Notes under the pieces: generated by a model
Database searches by the model: none
Told to the model about the DNA's origin: nothing
What the model saw: only the letters and a program-made list of their open reading frames with translations
Source: Vibrio sp.
Lineage (GTDB): Bacteria > Pseudomonadota > Gammaproteobacteria > Enterobacterales > Vibrionaceae
Reading direction: 5' to 3'
DNA length: 10,733 bases
NCBI GenBank assembly: GCA_007124475.1
Contig: SLFB01000161.1
Span: 1 to 10,733 of the forward strand
Position numbers and translations under genes: made by a program
Part shown: positions 1-7,122 of the stretch, in pieces
How the letters are laid out: every line of letters begins with the position of its first letter
Numbering within the stretch: the stretch's first letter is position 1

Positions 1-50
1 GATAACTATACCCTTCCTACTTGCAGCTGCAGGGGTGTTGGCTAGGTTCT
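1..50. repeat. Partial Vibrio-type intergenic repeat (left end)
   Basis: Bases 11-43, containing the words CCCTTC, CTGCAGGGGTGTTGGCT and a perfect 10-bp palindrome TGCAGCTGCA at 22-31, resemble the left arm of a dispersed intergenic repeat I recall from many Vibrio genomes. The usual continuation is replaced here after about position 50, so it looks truncated or diverged. GTGTTGGC at 35-42 has an exact inverted partner GCCAACAC at 77-84, and GATAA at 1-5 is mirrored by TTATC at 116-120, so the element could extend to about 120. Family membership is from memory and not checked. Confidence 0.4.
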
Positions 51-84
51 CATAGCAAGTAAAAGCAAAAATGGCTGCCAACAC

Positions 85-113
85 TCAACATCATGGTCGT
101 TTAAAGCTATAAT
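85..113 (+). promoter_or_regulatory. Predicted sigma-70 promoter for kefG-kefB-yheV
   Basis: A perfect -10 TATAAT lies at 108-113 and a 4/6 match to the -35, TCAACA, at 85-90, with a 17-base spacer. Transcription would start near 120, giving a leader of about 70 bases before kefG. The -35 lies next to the inverted partner of the upstream repeat, so the promoter may partly derive from repeat sequence. Confidence 0.5.
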
Positions 114-190
114 TATTATCTTATTGAGCAGTTTACGTTAAGGATTTCGTTGCTTGCTCTTGCGAAGTTCTAGCTAGAGAGAGTCAAGGA

Positions 191-769
191 ATGACCACTA
201 AAACGGCTTATTCAGCCCCATCGCCAACGCCTCATCATCGTCAAGTTTTGGTCGTGTATGCCCATCCTGATCCTGAGCATTCAGTGATCAATCGTTTATT
301 GATCGAACGGATCTCAATATTGCCTCATGTACAAGTGTTGGATCTTTACGCAACCTACCCGGATTTTTTTATTGATGTGAACCGAGAACATCAACGCTTA
401 CTCGCAGTGGATGTGATCGTTTTTCAGCATCCACTGTACATGTATTCGTGTCCGGCCTTACTTAAAGAGTGGATTGATAAAGTACTTGGTAAAGGTTTTG
501 CCTTTGGACCAGAAAGTGCGTTGCAAGGGAAATTATGGCGCAGTGTGATTACCACTGGCGGTCGGCGCGAAGCGTTTAGCTCACAAGGATATAATCGTTA
601 TCCTTTACAAGATATTTTACAGCCTTTTGAATTAACCGCTGCTTTATGTCGTATGCAGTGGGTGGAGCCTTTAGTGCTTTATTGGGCCCGCCATAGCAGT
701 GATAAGCAGCGCATGGCTCATGCGGATCAATATGTTGCTTGGTTAAAGGGATTACGGGTTAATGACTGA
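191..769 (+). CDS. kefG: KefG, ancillary flavodoxin-fold subunit of the KefB K+/H+ antiporter
   Basis: This 192-residue protein belongs to the NAD(P)H-quinone oxidoreductase-like flavodoxin-fold family. It matches Escherichia coli KefG (about 184 residues) through the N-terminal strand VLVVYAHPDPEHS, the DLYATYPDFFID segment and the signature FQHPLYMYSCPALLKEW near residues 78-94, which surrounds the flavin and dimer site. KefG is a cytoplasmic protein that binds KefB and is needed for full antiport activity. Pairing with KefB, rather than KefF with KefC, is supported by its position directly upstream of and overlapping kefB. The ribosome binding site is probably GAGAGAG at 177-183, since AAGGA at 186-190 touches the ATG and is too close. 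The N-terminus is a few residues longer than in E. coli, so a slightly later start cannot be excluded. Confidence 0.93.
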   Translation: MTTKTAYSAPSPTPHHRQVLVVYAHPDPEHSVINRLLIERISILPHVQVLDLYATYPDFFIDVNREHQRLLAVDVIVFQHPLYMYSCPALLKEWIDKVLGKGFAFGPESALQGKLWRSVITTGGRREAFSSQGYNRYPLQDILQPFELTAALCRMQWVEPLVLYWARHSSDKQRMAHADQYVAWLKGLRVND

Positions 770-2570
770 TTGGCTTACAAGTTCCATGATCTTTTTGACA
801 GCCGCGGTTATTGCGGTTCCCTTGGCCCAGCGATTGGGGTTAGGCGCTATTTTGGGGTATTTATTAGCCGGCATAGTGATAGGTCCTTGGGGGTTAAAGC
901 TGATCACCGATGTAAATGCCATCCTTAGTTTTGCTGAGTTTGGTATTGTTTTGCTGTTATTTTTAATTGGCTTAGAACTTAATCCTAAGCGTTTATGGCA
1001 AATGAAAGGGCCGATCATCGGCCTGGGTGGCTCTCAGCTGTTACTCACCAGCATCGTGTTAGCTTGTGGTTTATGGCTGTATGGTTTTACTTGGCCTGTC
1101 AGTATCACCATAGGTTTACTTCTTGCGCAATCCTCCACCGCGATTGCTTTGCGAACCATAGATGAAATGCGTCTGACTTTGAGCGACACCGGCAGGAGCG
1201 TATTTGCCGTTTCTTTGTTTCAAGATTTAGCCGTGATCCCTACCTTAGCATTAGTGACCTTTTTTGCGGGCGATCCCACGACTCAGCACAGCCTGCCATG
1301 GCTGTGGGTGCTCGTTGGGGGTGTGGGGGTGTTCATCGCTGGTCATTTTTTATTACAGCCTCTCTTTCGTTGGGTAGTGAGTAGTCAGGTACGTGAATTA
1401 TTTACCGTTGCTTCATTATTACTGGTCATCGCCATTGCGCTACTAATGGAAAAGCTCGGTTTATCAATGGCACTAGGCGCTTTTTTGGCAGGTATGCTCT
1501 TAGCGGAAAGTGAGTTTCGTCACGAGCTGAGTACGGCGATTGAGCCTTTTAAGGGGTTATTATTAGGGCTGTTTTTTATTGCCGTAGGGATGTCGGTTGA
1601 TATTGGCTTATTGTGGCAGCAATGGCGGTTAGTTGTTCTGCTCGTAATGGGCTTGATTGCGCTCAAAATGGCGATCATGTACGGGCTGGCCTATATCGCT
1701 AGGGTCAGAGCTAAAGCCCGCAGTCGCAGTGCTTTGATTTTAAGTCAAGGTGGTGAAATCGGTTTTGTTATCTTAGCCGCGGCTAGTGATGGTGGTGTGC
1801 TGACCTATCAATGGTCAGCGCTACTGATTTTAGTGATCAGCGTCTCTATGATGACCACGCCATTGTTACTCAAAATACAAAGCCTTTATTATGCTCGTAG
1901 CTTGAATGCTACCAGTGAGCCGCAACCAGATAACACCATTGAAGATCAAGCGCCAGCGGTCATCATTGCTGGCTTTGGCCGCTTTGGGCAAATTGTTGGT
2001 CGCTTAATGTATGCCAATAAAATTAAAATTACCGTGTTAGAAAGTGATGCGAGTCAAATCAAGTTACTACGTAAATATGGCTACAAGGTGTTTTATGGTG
2101 ATGCAACGCATCTTGAGTTATTACGTTCAGCGGGGGCGGAGCAGGCCAAGGCGATGGTGATTTGTACCGATGATCCGGATCAAGTGATGAGCATTGTGAC
2201 TTTATGTCAACAGCACTTTCCTCATTTGAAACTGTTGGCGCGAGCCAGAAGCCGTGTTGAAGCGTATCAGTTATTAAGTCATGGGGTGGATGGTCATTCT
2301 CGGGAAACCTTTTTGGGCGCATTAGATTTAGGCCGGCAGGTGTTGGTGCAACTTGGCATGCATCCATATCGAGCTAAGCGAGCTGAGGCGCATTTTGGCC
2401 GTTTAGATATGGCAATGCTTAAAGAATTATTGCCGCAACACAGTGATGATAAACACCTCACTTTACGTGCTAAAGCTGCCCGTAAAGAGTTAGAAGAAAT
2501 TTTCGGGCGTGAGATGGCGAATGATCGTCAAGCTCGCGATGAATGGGAACAAACTAGGGCAAAAAAGTGA
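762..2570 (+). CDS. kefB: KefB, glutathione-regulated potassium-efflux antiporter
   Basis: This 602-residue inner-membrane protein (E. coli KefB 601) has a CPA2-type exchanger domain of about twelve membrane segments over residues 1-380. A cytoplasmic KTN/RCK domain with dinucleotide-fold motif GFGRFG at 404-409 and a C-terminal regulatory tail follow. The acidic regulatory loop is visible at about 254-265 (HELSTAIEPFKG), next to the conserved LLLGLFFIAVGMS segment. Family knowledge: glutathione holds KefB closed, and glutathione-electrophile adducts open it. Potassium then leaves and protons enter, and the resulting acidification protects against electrophiles such as methylglyoxal. The start overlaps the end of kefG by 8 bases, with AAGGGA at 746-751 as ribosome binding site, which implies translational coupling. 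No truncation or missing motif was seen. Confidence 0.95.
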   Translation: MTDWLTSSMIFLTAAVIAVPLAQRLGLGAILGYLLAGIVIGPWGLKLITDVNAILSFAEFGIVLLLFLIGLELNPKRLWQMKGPIIGLGGSQLLLTSIVLACGLWLYGFTWPVSITIGLLLAQSSTAIALRTIDEMRLTLSDTGRSVFAVSLFQDLAVIPTLALVTFFAGDPTTQHSLPWLWVLVGGVGVFIAGHFLLQPLFRWVVSSQVRELFTVASLLLVIAIALLMEKLGLSMALGAFLAGMLLAESEFRHELSTAIEPFKGLLLGLFFIAVGMSVDIGLLWQQWRLVVLLVMGLIALKMAIMYGLAYIARVRAKARSRSALILSQGGEIGFVILAAASDGGVLTYQWSALLILVISVSMMTTPLLLKIQSLYYARSLNATSEPQPDNTIEDQAPAVIIAGFGRFGQIVGRLMYANKIKITVLESDASQIKLLRKYGYKVFYGDATHLELLRSAGAEQAKAMVICTDDPDQVMSIVTLCQQHFPHLKLLARARSRVEAYQLLSHGVDGHSRETFLGALDLGRQVLVQLGMHPYRAKRAEAHFGRLDMAMLKELLPQHSDDKHLTLRAKAARKELEEIFGREMANDRQARDEWEQTRAKK

Positions 2571-2767
2571 ACATTAAAAAACGCTTTATAGCGGGGGCCA
2601 ATTGCCCAACGTGTAAAACGCAAGACACGCTACGCTGGTGGATAGAAAATAATATTGAGCTAGTGGAATGTGTTGAGTGTGGTTACTCCGAACAGCGTAA
2701 ACCGCAATCGGTAGAGAAAAGCCAACATGCTGCTGAACAAATGATTGGGATTTTTAAGCCAGAATAA
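2567..2767 (+). CDS. yheV: YheV family small zinc-ribbon-like protein
   Basis: This 66-residue protein equals E. coli YheV in length and shares its pattern: RFIAGA at the N-terminus, two CxxC pairs (C13/C16 and C35/C38) that should bind one metal ion, the ENNIELVECVECG core, and the ending IGIFKPE. Its molecular role is not established to my knowledge. The start codon is GTG at 2567-2569 and shares bases with the kefB stop (GTGA). There is only a weak AGGG at 2556-2559 upstream, so translation is probably coupled to kefB termination. Position after kefB is conserved in enterobacteria, but that does not prove a role in KefB function. Confidence 0.88.
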   Translation: MNIKKRFIAGANCPTCKTQDTLRWWIENNIELVECVECGYSEQRKPQSVEKSQHAAEQMIGIFKPE

Positions 2768-2780
2768 TTGAGTTTCAGTG

Positions 2781-2786
2781 TATAAT
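2781..2786 (+). promoter_or_regulatory. Predicted -10 element for slyD
   Basis: A perfect TATAAT lies 14 bases past the yheV stop; no good -35 is visible at 16-18 bases. A start near 2793 would give a leader of about 60 bases. This leader holds a small hairpin (TTCTCT at 2803-2808 with AGAGAA at 2814-2819) and the slyD ribosome binding site GGAG at 2843-2846. Confidence 0.5.
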
Positions 2787-2851
2787 CTTCATAATATTGT
2801 CTTTCTCTATACAAGAGAAGAGCAACACAAACCCACCTCCTTGGAGTCGTT

Positions 2852-3406
2852 ATGAAAATTGAAAAAAACGTGGTTGTGAGCATTGCCTACCAAGTAAAAA
2901 TGGAAGATGGCGTGGTCGTAGACCAATCAACAGTGGAAGCACCACTGGAGTATTTACACGGTCACAACAACCTGATCACTGGTCTTGAGCGTGAATTAGA
3001 AGGCAAGGTTGCTGGTGATAAATTCAGCGCGACTATCGCACCTGAAGATGCGTACGGAGACCACAATGACGCGTTAGTACAGCGTGTTCCTGCTGAAGTG
3101 TTCCAAGGGGTAGATGAGTTGGAAGTTGGCATGCGTTTCCTTGCTGATACCGATCAAGGACCAATCCCAGTTGAAATCACTGAAGTAGATGGTGACGAAG
3201 TGGTGGTTGATGGTAACCATATGCTAGCCGGTCAAACGTTGACATTTGATGTTGAAGTTGTCGCTTTACGTGAAGCAAGTGCTGATGAAATTGCTCACGG
3301 CCATATCCATCAAGAGGGTGGTTGTGGTCACGATCATGATCACGACCATGATCACGGTCACGATGAGTGCTGTGGCGGCGGTAGCTGTGGTTCACACTCT
3401 CATTAA
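2852..3406 (+). CDS. slyD: SlyD, FKBP-type peptidyl-prolyl isomerase and metallochaperone
   Basis: This 184-residue cytoplasmic protein aligns by eye with E. coli SlyD (196 residues). It has a split FKBP domain carrying YLHGHNNLITGLE and the NHMLAGQTLTFDVEVV strand, with the insert-in-flap chaperone domain between (about residues 70-128, including QRVPAEVF and VDELEVGMRFLADTDQGP). From about residue 147 the protein is a His/Asp/Cys-rich tail: a run of alternating His and Asp from about residue 160, then CCGGGSCG and a final HSH. This tail binds Ni2+ and other metals in known SlyD proteins, which assist folding and [NiFe]-hydrogenase maturation. The tail is shorter and has fewer cysteines than in E. 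coli. The start is supported by GGAG at 2843-2846, 5 bases before the ATG. Confidence 0.96.
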   Translation: MKIEKNVVVSIAYQVKMEDGVVVDQSTVEAPLEYLHGHNNLITGLERELEGKVAGDKFSATIAPEDAYGDHNDALVQRVPAEVFQGVDELEVGMRFLADTDQGPIPVEITEVDGDEVVVDGNHMLAGQTLTFDVEVVALREASADEIAHGHIHQEGGCGHDHDHDHDHGHDECCGGGSCGSHSH

Positions 3407-3431
3407 GAGTCAATCACGATATTGAGAGTGT
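3394..3431. repeat. Perfect 9-bp inverted repeat across the slyD stop
   Basis: ACACTCTCA at 3394-3402, inside the last slyD codons, is exactly complementary to TGAGAGTGT at 3423-3431, with a 20-base loop that includes the stop codon. No T-run follows, so it is not a standard intrinsic terminator. It may stabilise the slyD mRNA 3' end. Confidence 0.5.
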
Positions 3432-3494
3432 ATGACGGTACGTTTATCGGCAGTTTAGCATTACTCATCGATGTCGAGATTCTATTGAGAATAG

Positions 3495-3500
3495 TATGAT
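3495..3500 (+). promoter_or_regulatory. Possible -10 element for the isoaspartyl peptidase gene
   Basis: TATGAT (5/6) lies just before the terminator stem, with no convincing -35. If used, transcription would begin near 3507 inside the 5' arm of the hairpin. It is listed only because some promoter must lie before or within the terminator that abuts the next gene's ribosome binding site. Confidence 0.25.
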
Positions 3501-3502
3501 TG

Positions 3503-3537
3503 AAAGCGTTAACTGCTGTGCAGTTAACGCTTTTTTT
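3503..3537 (+). terminator. Intrinsic terminator after slyD
   Basis: AAAGCGTTAACTG at 3503-3515 pairs perfectly with CAGTTAACGCTTT at 3521-3533 around a CTGTG loop, and seven T residues run from 3531 to 3537. It is a 13-bp stem with a proper U-tract, the strongest terminator in the window. The next ribosome binding site starts at the following base. Confidence 0.93.
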
Positions 3538-3551
3538 AAAGGAATAATAAT

Positions 3552-4493
3552 ATGAACTCACCTTTTGCCATTGCCATTCATGGTGGCGCGGGCACCATCT
3601 TACGTCAGCAGATGAGTGCTGAACTGGAGCAACAAATCAGAACGACATTAGAAGCGGCAGTGCGCGCAGGTCATCAAATATTAGAGCAAGGCGATGATGC
3701 TCTGAGTGCCGTCGTTACCGCTGTGACCGTACTAGAGGACTCACCGTTATTTAATGCCGGTAAAGGCTCGGTACTCACACATCAAGAAATGGTAGAGATG
3801 GATGCGGCAGTGATGTTTGGTCCAGAAAAACAAGTAGGGGCTGTGGCCGGGATCAAACACATCAAAAACCCAATCACTCTAGCGCGAGATGTTCTTATCA
3901 ATAGCGAGCATGTATTTTTGATCGGTGAAGGGGCGGAAGACTTTGCTTTTCGCCATGGGCATAGCTACACCGAGCAAGACTACTTTTTTACCGAACGGCG
4001 CTACGAGCAGTTGCTGGCCATGAAAGCTAATCATCAAACCGCATTATCCGAGTCCGCCTATCCTGATGATAAAAAATACGGCACTGTTGGCGCGGTGGCA
4101 TTAGATAAACACGGCAATTTAGCCGCCGCTACCAGTACCGGTGGTATCACCAATAAGCGTTTTGGCCGCGTTGGTGACTCTCCCTTGATTGGCTCCGGCA
4201 CCATAGCAGAAAACGGCAATGTTGCTATTTCAGCCACCGGTGTCGGGGAATACTTTATTCGTCATCAAGTGGCTGGTGATATTGCAGCGCGGATGCGTTA
4301 TCTACAACAAGATGTGGTTACCGCTTGTGAGACAGTAATCCAAGGCGAGTTAAAACAAGTTGGCGGTGAAGGTGGAGTGATTGCGATTGATGCGCAAGGA
4401 AGTATTCACTTTGCTATGAATAGTTCCGGAATGTATCGCGCGGCTATTGATAGTCAAGGTGTTTGCTCGGTAAAAATTTATGCTGAACAATAG
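3552..4493 (+). CDS. iaaA: Isoaspartyl peptidase / plant-type L-asparaginase (Ntn hydrolase)
   Basis: This 313-residue protein resembles E. coli IaaA (EcAIII, 321 residues). The family is made as a precursor that cleaves itself before a threonine, giving alpha and beta subunits that form an alpha2-beta2 enzyme. It hydrolyses isoaspartyl dipeptides and L-asparagine. Visible signatures are the N-terminal IHGGAGT, then NAGKGSV and MDAAVM, and the cleavage site G177-T178 in YGTVGAVALD. T196 lies in TSTGG, R206 and D209 in GRVGDSP, and T229-G230 in the oxyanion region. These match the E. coli active-site set (T179, T197, R207, D210, T230, G231) with a shift of one, so it should be active. Ribosome binding site AAAGGA at 3538-3543 sits 8 bases before the ATG. 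No signal peptide is seen, so it is probably cytoplasmic. It is flanked by a terminator and the purA promoter, hence its own unit. Confidence 0.94.
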   Translation: MNSPFAIAIHGGAGTILRQQMSAELEQQIRTTLEAAVRAGHQILEQGDDALSAVVTAVTVLEDSPLFNAGKGSVLTHQEMVEMDAAVMFGPEKQVGAVAGIKHIKNPITLARDVLINSEHVFLIGEGAEDFAFRHGHSYTEQDYFFTERRYEQLLAMKANHQTALSESAYPDDKKYGTVGAVALDKHGNLAAATSTGGITNKRFGRVGDSPLIGSGTIAENGNVAISATGVGEYFIRHQVAGDIAARMRYLQQDVVTACETVIQGELKQVGGEGGVIAIDAQGSIHFAMNSSGMYRAAIDSQGVCSVKIYAEQ

Positions 4494-4607
4494 GTAAGTT
4501 CTTGACTAGGGCCTTATAGCTTGAGCGGTCATGGTCATTATTCGAGTCACCGTCCGCTGTGGCGTTTAAAAAATAACAGCAAAATGACTGCAAGAAGAGA
4601 GATTCGA

Positions 4608-4616
4608 TGCTAGAAT
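4608..4616 (+). promoter_or_regulatory. Extended -10 promoter for purA
   Basis: TGCTAGAAT matches the extended -10 form TGnTAnAAT, with TG at 4608-4609 and the hexamer at 4611-4616. The -35 region (CTGCAA at 4588-4593, 17-base spacer) is weak, as is common for extended -10 promoters. Transcription would start near 4623, about 25 bases before purA. I see no PurR-like palindrome in the 154-base gap before purA. Confidence 0.55.
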
Positions 4617-4626
4617 CCTTTTTTAA

Positions 4627-5946
<1,320 letters not shown>

Positions 5947-5971
5947 TGACACCAGACTGGATGTGTTGTTG

Positions 5972-6000
5972 AAAAGCTGGCCATTAAGCCAGCTTTTTTT
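5972..6000 (+). terminator. Intrinsic terminator after purA
   Basis: AAAAGCTGGC at 5972-5981 pairs with GCCAGCTTTT at 5988-5997 around a CATTAA loop, with T residues from 5994 to 6000. It begins 26 bases after the purA stop and separates purA from the flagellar gene. Confidence 0.93.
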
Positions 6001-6020
6001 ATACTTTGACATTATCTTTT

Positions 6021-6056
6021 GAGTGGCAATAAATTGCCGCTCAAGGGCAATTTATT
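6021..6056. repeat. Two overlapping, mutually exclusive inverted repeats before motX
   Basis: Hairpin A pairs GAGTGGCAA (6021-6029) with TTGCCGCTC (6034-6042): nine pairs including one G-T, with a TAAA loop. Hairpin B pairs AATAAATTGCC (6028-6038) with GGCAATTTATT (6046-6056): eleven perfect pairs and a 7-base loop. They share 6028-6042 and cannot form together. No proper T-run follows either strand, so neither is an ordinary terminator. The block ends one base before the -35 of the motX promoter. Confidence 0.7.
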
Positions 6057-6057
6057 C

Positions 6058-6084
6058 TAAAGTGAGTCGACAGGCTGCCGATAC
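6058..6084 (+). promoter_or_regulatory. Sigma-28 (FliA) flagellar promoter for motX
   Basis: TAAA at 6058-6061 and GCCGATAC at 6077-6084 are separated by exactly 15 bases, the FliA consensus TAAA-N15-GCCGATAA with one mismatch at the last base. Transcription should start around 6091, leaving a leader of about 70 bases. This fits the late flagellar class of Vibrio motor genes and excludes translation starting at the ATG at 6085. Confidence 0.9.
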
Positions 6085-6159
6085 ATGAATCAGGCGCTGC
6101 TCTTGCTCGCTGTCACGCTATACTATTTATGGCAACTAGAATTTATTAAGAGTGCAAGT

Positions 6160-6795
6160 ATGAAGCTACGTATGGTAGCCGCTTCTTTATTGTTTGCTGT
6201 CAACTCTACCTTCGCGCATGCTGATGTGATGGAGGCTAGAGAACCTGTGCCGATTTATTCTGAAGCTGAGCTTATTAAACTGATTGAACAAAACCGACAT
6301 TTAGAGCGGATTAAAGCCGATCGCTGCCAGTTAGTCGAAGATATTGTTGCCCGTGCTACACGGATTAGTTTGCCTGCTTATGAATTCTTATATGGCGATA
6401 TGTTGGCATGGGGGGTGTGCGTAGATCAGGATGTAGAGCTAGGCTTGTACTACATGGAGAATGCTGCTCATCAAGGGTTGGCGAGTGCTTTAGAACAACT
6501 GGGCCGTTATTATTCGCGCGGCACGTTAGTACAACAAGATCAAGAGCGTGCAATCCCTTACTTACGTGAAGCGGCCGCAATGGGTAACCTAAATGCCCGT
6601 ATCCATTTGGCTGAACTTTTACTCCGAGATCACGGTAGCCCGCTCGATTACGAAGATGCTTATCGTTGGCTGTATAATTCTGTCACCGCCGATCAACGTA
6701 CTCATAACCGCATTGCCTTGTTACGACAAGGGTTAGAGATGCGCATGCCAGAAAATATTATTGCTCGAGCTAAGCGGCGTGGCAGCTTCTGGTAA
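6160..6795 (+). CDS. motX: MotX, sodium-driven polar flagellar motor protein
   Basis: This 211-residue secreted protein matches Vibrio MotX. An N-terminal signal peptide (MKLR, then a hydrophobic stretch) ends at about A21 in the AHA-D site. The mature part includes ELIKLIEQN, the PAYEFLYGDMLAWGVC segment, and Sel1-type helical repeats over about residues 90-175 (ELGLYYMENAAHQG, RAIPYLREAAAMG, EDAYRWLYNS). It ends in AKRRGSFW. Two cysteines, C56 and C87, could form a disulfide. In Vibrio, MotX with MotY forms the periplasmic T ring that anchors the PomA/PomB sodium stator to the polar flagellum. The frame is open from an ATG at 6085, but that lies directly behind the sigma-28 -10 element, upstream of the expected transcript start. 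The start at 6160 has AAGAG at 6148-6152, a real signal peptide and the family's length. Confidence 0.95.
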   Translation: MKLRMVAASLLFAVNSTFAHADVMEAREPVPIYSEAELIKLIEQNRHLERIKADRCQLVEDIVARATRISLPAYEFLYGDMLAWGVCVDQDVELGLYYMENAAHQGLASALEQLGRYYSRGTLVQQDQERAIPYLREAAAMGNLNARIHLAELLLRDHGSPLDYEDAYRWLYNSVTADQRTHNRIALLRQGLEMRMPENIIARAKRRGSFW

Positions 6796-6838
6796 ATAAA
6801 GCTTGTTTATCTTAGCTTTTAACTCTATGATTCTGCGG

Positions 6839-6865
6839 CTTACTGGATGATTGTCATGCAGTAAG
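6839..6865. repeat. Interrupted hairpin downstream of motX
   Basis: CTTACTG (6839-6845) pairs with CAGTAAG (6859-6865), and inside it ATGA (6847-6850) pairs with TCAT (6854-6857) around a TTG loop. A single G-G mismatch divides the two stems, giving eleven pairs in total. No T-run follows, so it may be an mRNA 3' stabiliser, a processed RNA or a protein-binding palindrome. Confidence 0.5.
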
Positions 6866-7061
6866 TGATAGAAATAGAATATTATTAATACTCAATCCTA
6901 TCTTATTATTTCCTACTTAGCGTCTAACGCTCGCTTTACCACTTTCTCTCAACATCCTGTCATCATACTCACGATCCAAGGTTTCGTTATTTATAGTGAC
7001 AACTTGATTCCGGTCACGTAATACACAAAGTTGTTGCGCTTCTGCCGGTTGGGATTAGCTA

Positions 7062-7090
7062 TTAAGCCTAAGAACACAGTAGGATATACT
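7062..7090 (+). promoter_or_regulatory. Possible promoter for rnr-rlmB
   Basis: TATACT at 7085-7090 is a 5/6 match to the -10, with TTAAGC (3/6) at 7062-7067 and a 17-base spacer. Transcription would start near 7097, which would require the rnr start at 7123 rather than the ATG at 7093. Confidence 0.4.
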
Positions 7091-7122
7091 TTATGTACCT
7101 TCCTAGAAAAGCAGGTCTGACT

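Larger units (their letters stand above)
6796..7122. other. Long non-coding gap between motX and rnr
   Basis: About 330 bases without a supportable gene. A weak 6-bp stem (AAAGCT at 6798-6803 with AGCTTT at 6814-6819, ending in four T) may serve as motX terminator. The strongest structure is an interrupted hairpin at 6839-6865. Smaller inverted repeats occur at 6919-6931 (AGCGT/ACGCT) and 6996-7017 (GTGAC/GTCAC), and TATAGT at 6992-6997 is a possible extra -10. I see no tRNA, open frame or remnant of a known gene. Confidence 0.5.

Noticed and set aside
3329..3366. Short-period repeat that at first looks like a microsatellite or array.
   Set aside because: It is the alternating His-Asp codon run of the SlyD metal-binding tail, with varied third bases, so it is selected protein sequence.
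3177..3413. Minus-strand frame rich in His, Asp and Arg opposite the slyD tail.
   Set aside because: It is the mirror of the repeated His/Asp codons of SlyD and has no independent coding support.
4523..4560. Possible hairpin or PurR operator between iaaA and purA (AGCGG at 4524-4528, CCGCT at 4554-4558).
   Set aside because: The stem is only five pairs with a long loop, no T-run follows, and it does not resemble the PurR palindrome.
6085..6159. N-terminal extension of MotX from the ATG at 6085, encoding a hydrophobic 25-residue stretch.
   Set aside because: It begins immediately after the sigma-28 -10 element, lacks a ribosome binding site, and precedes a proper signal peptide at 6160.
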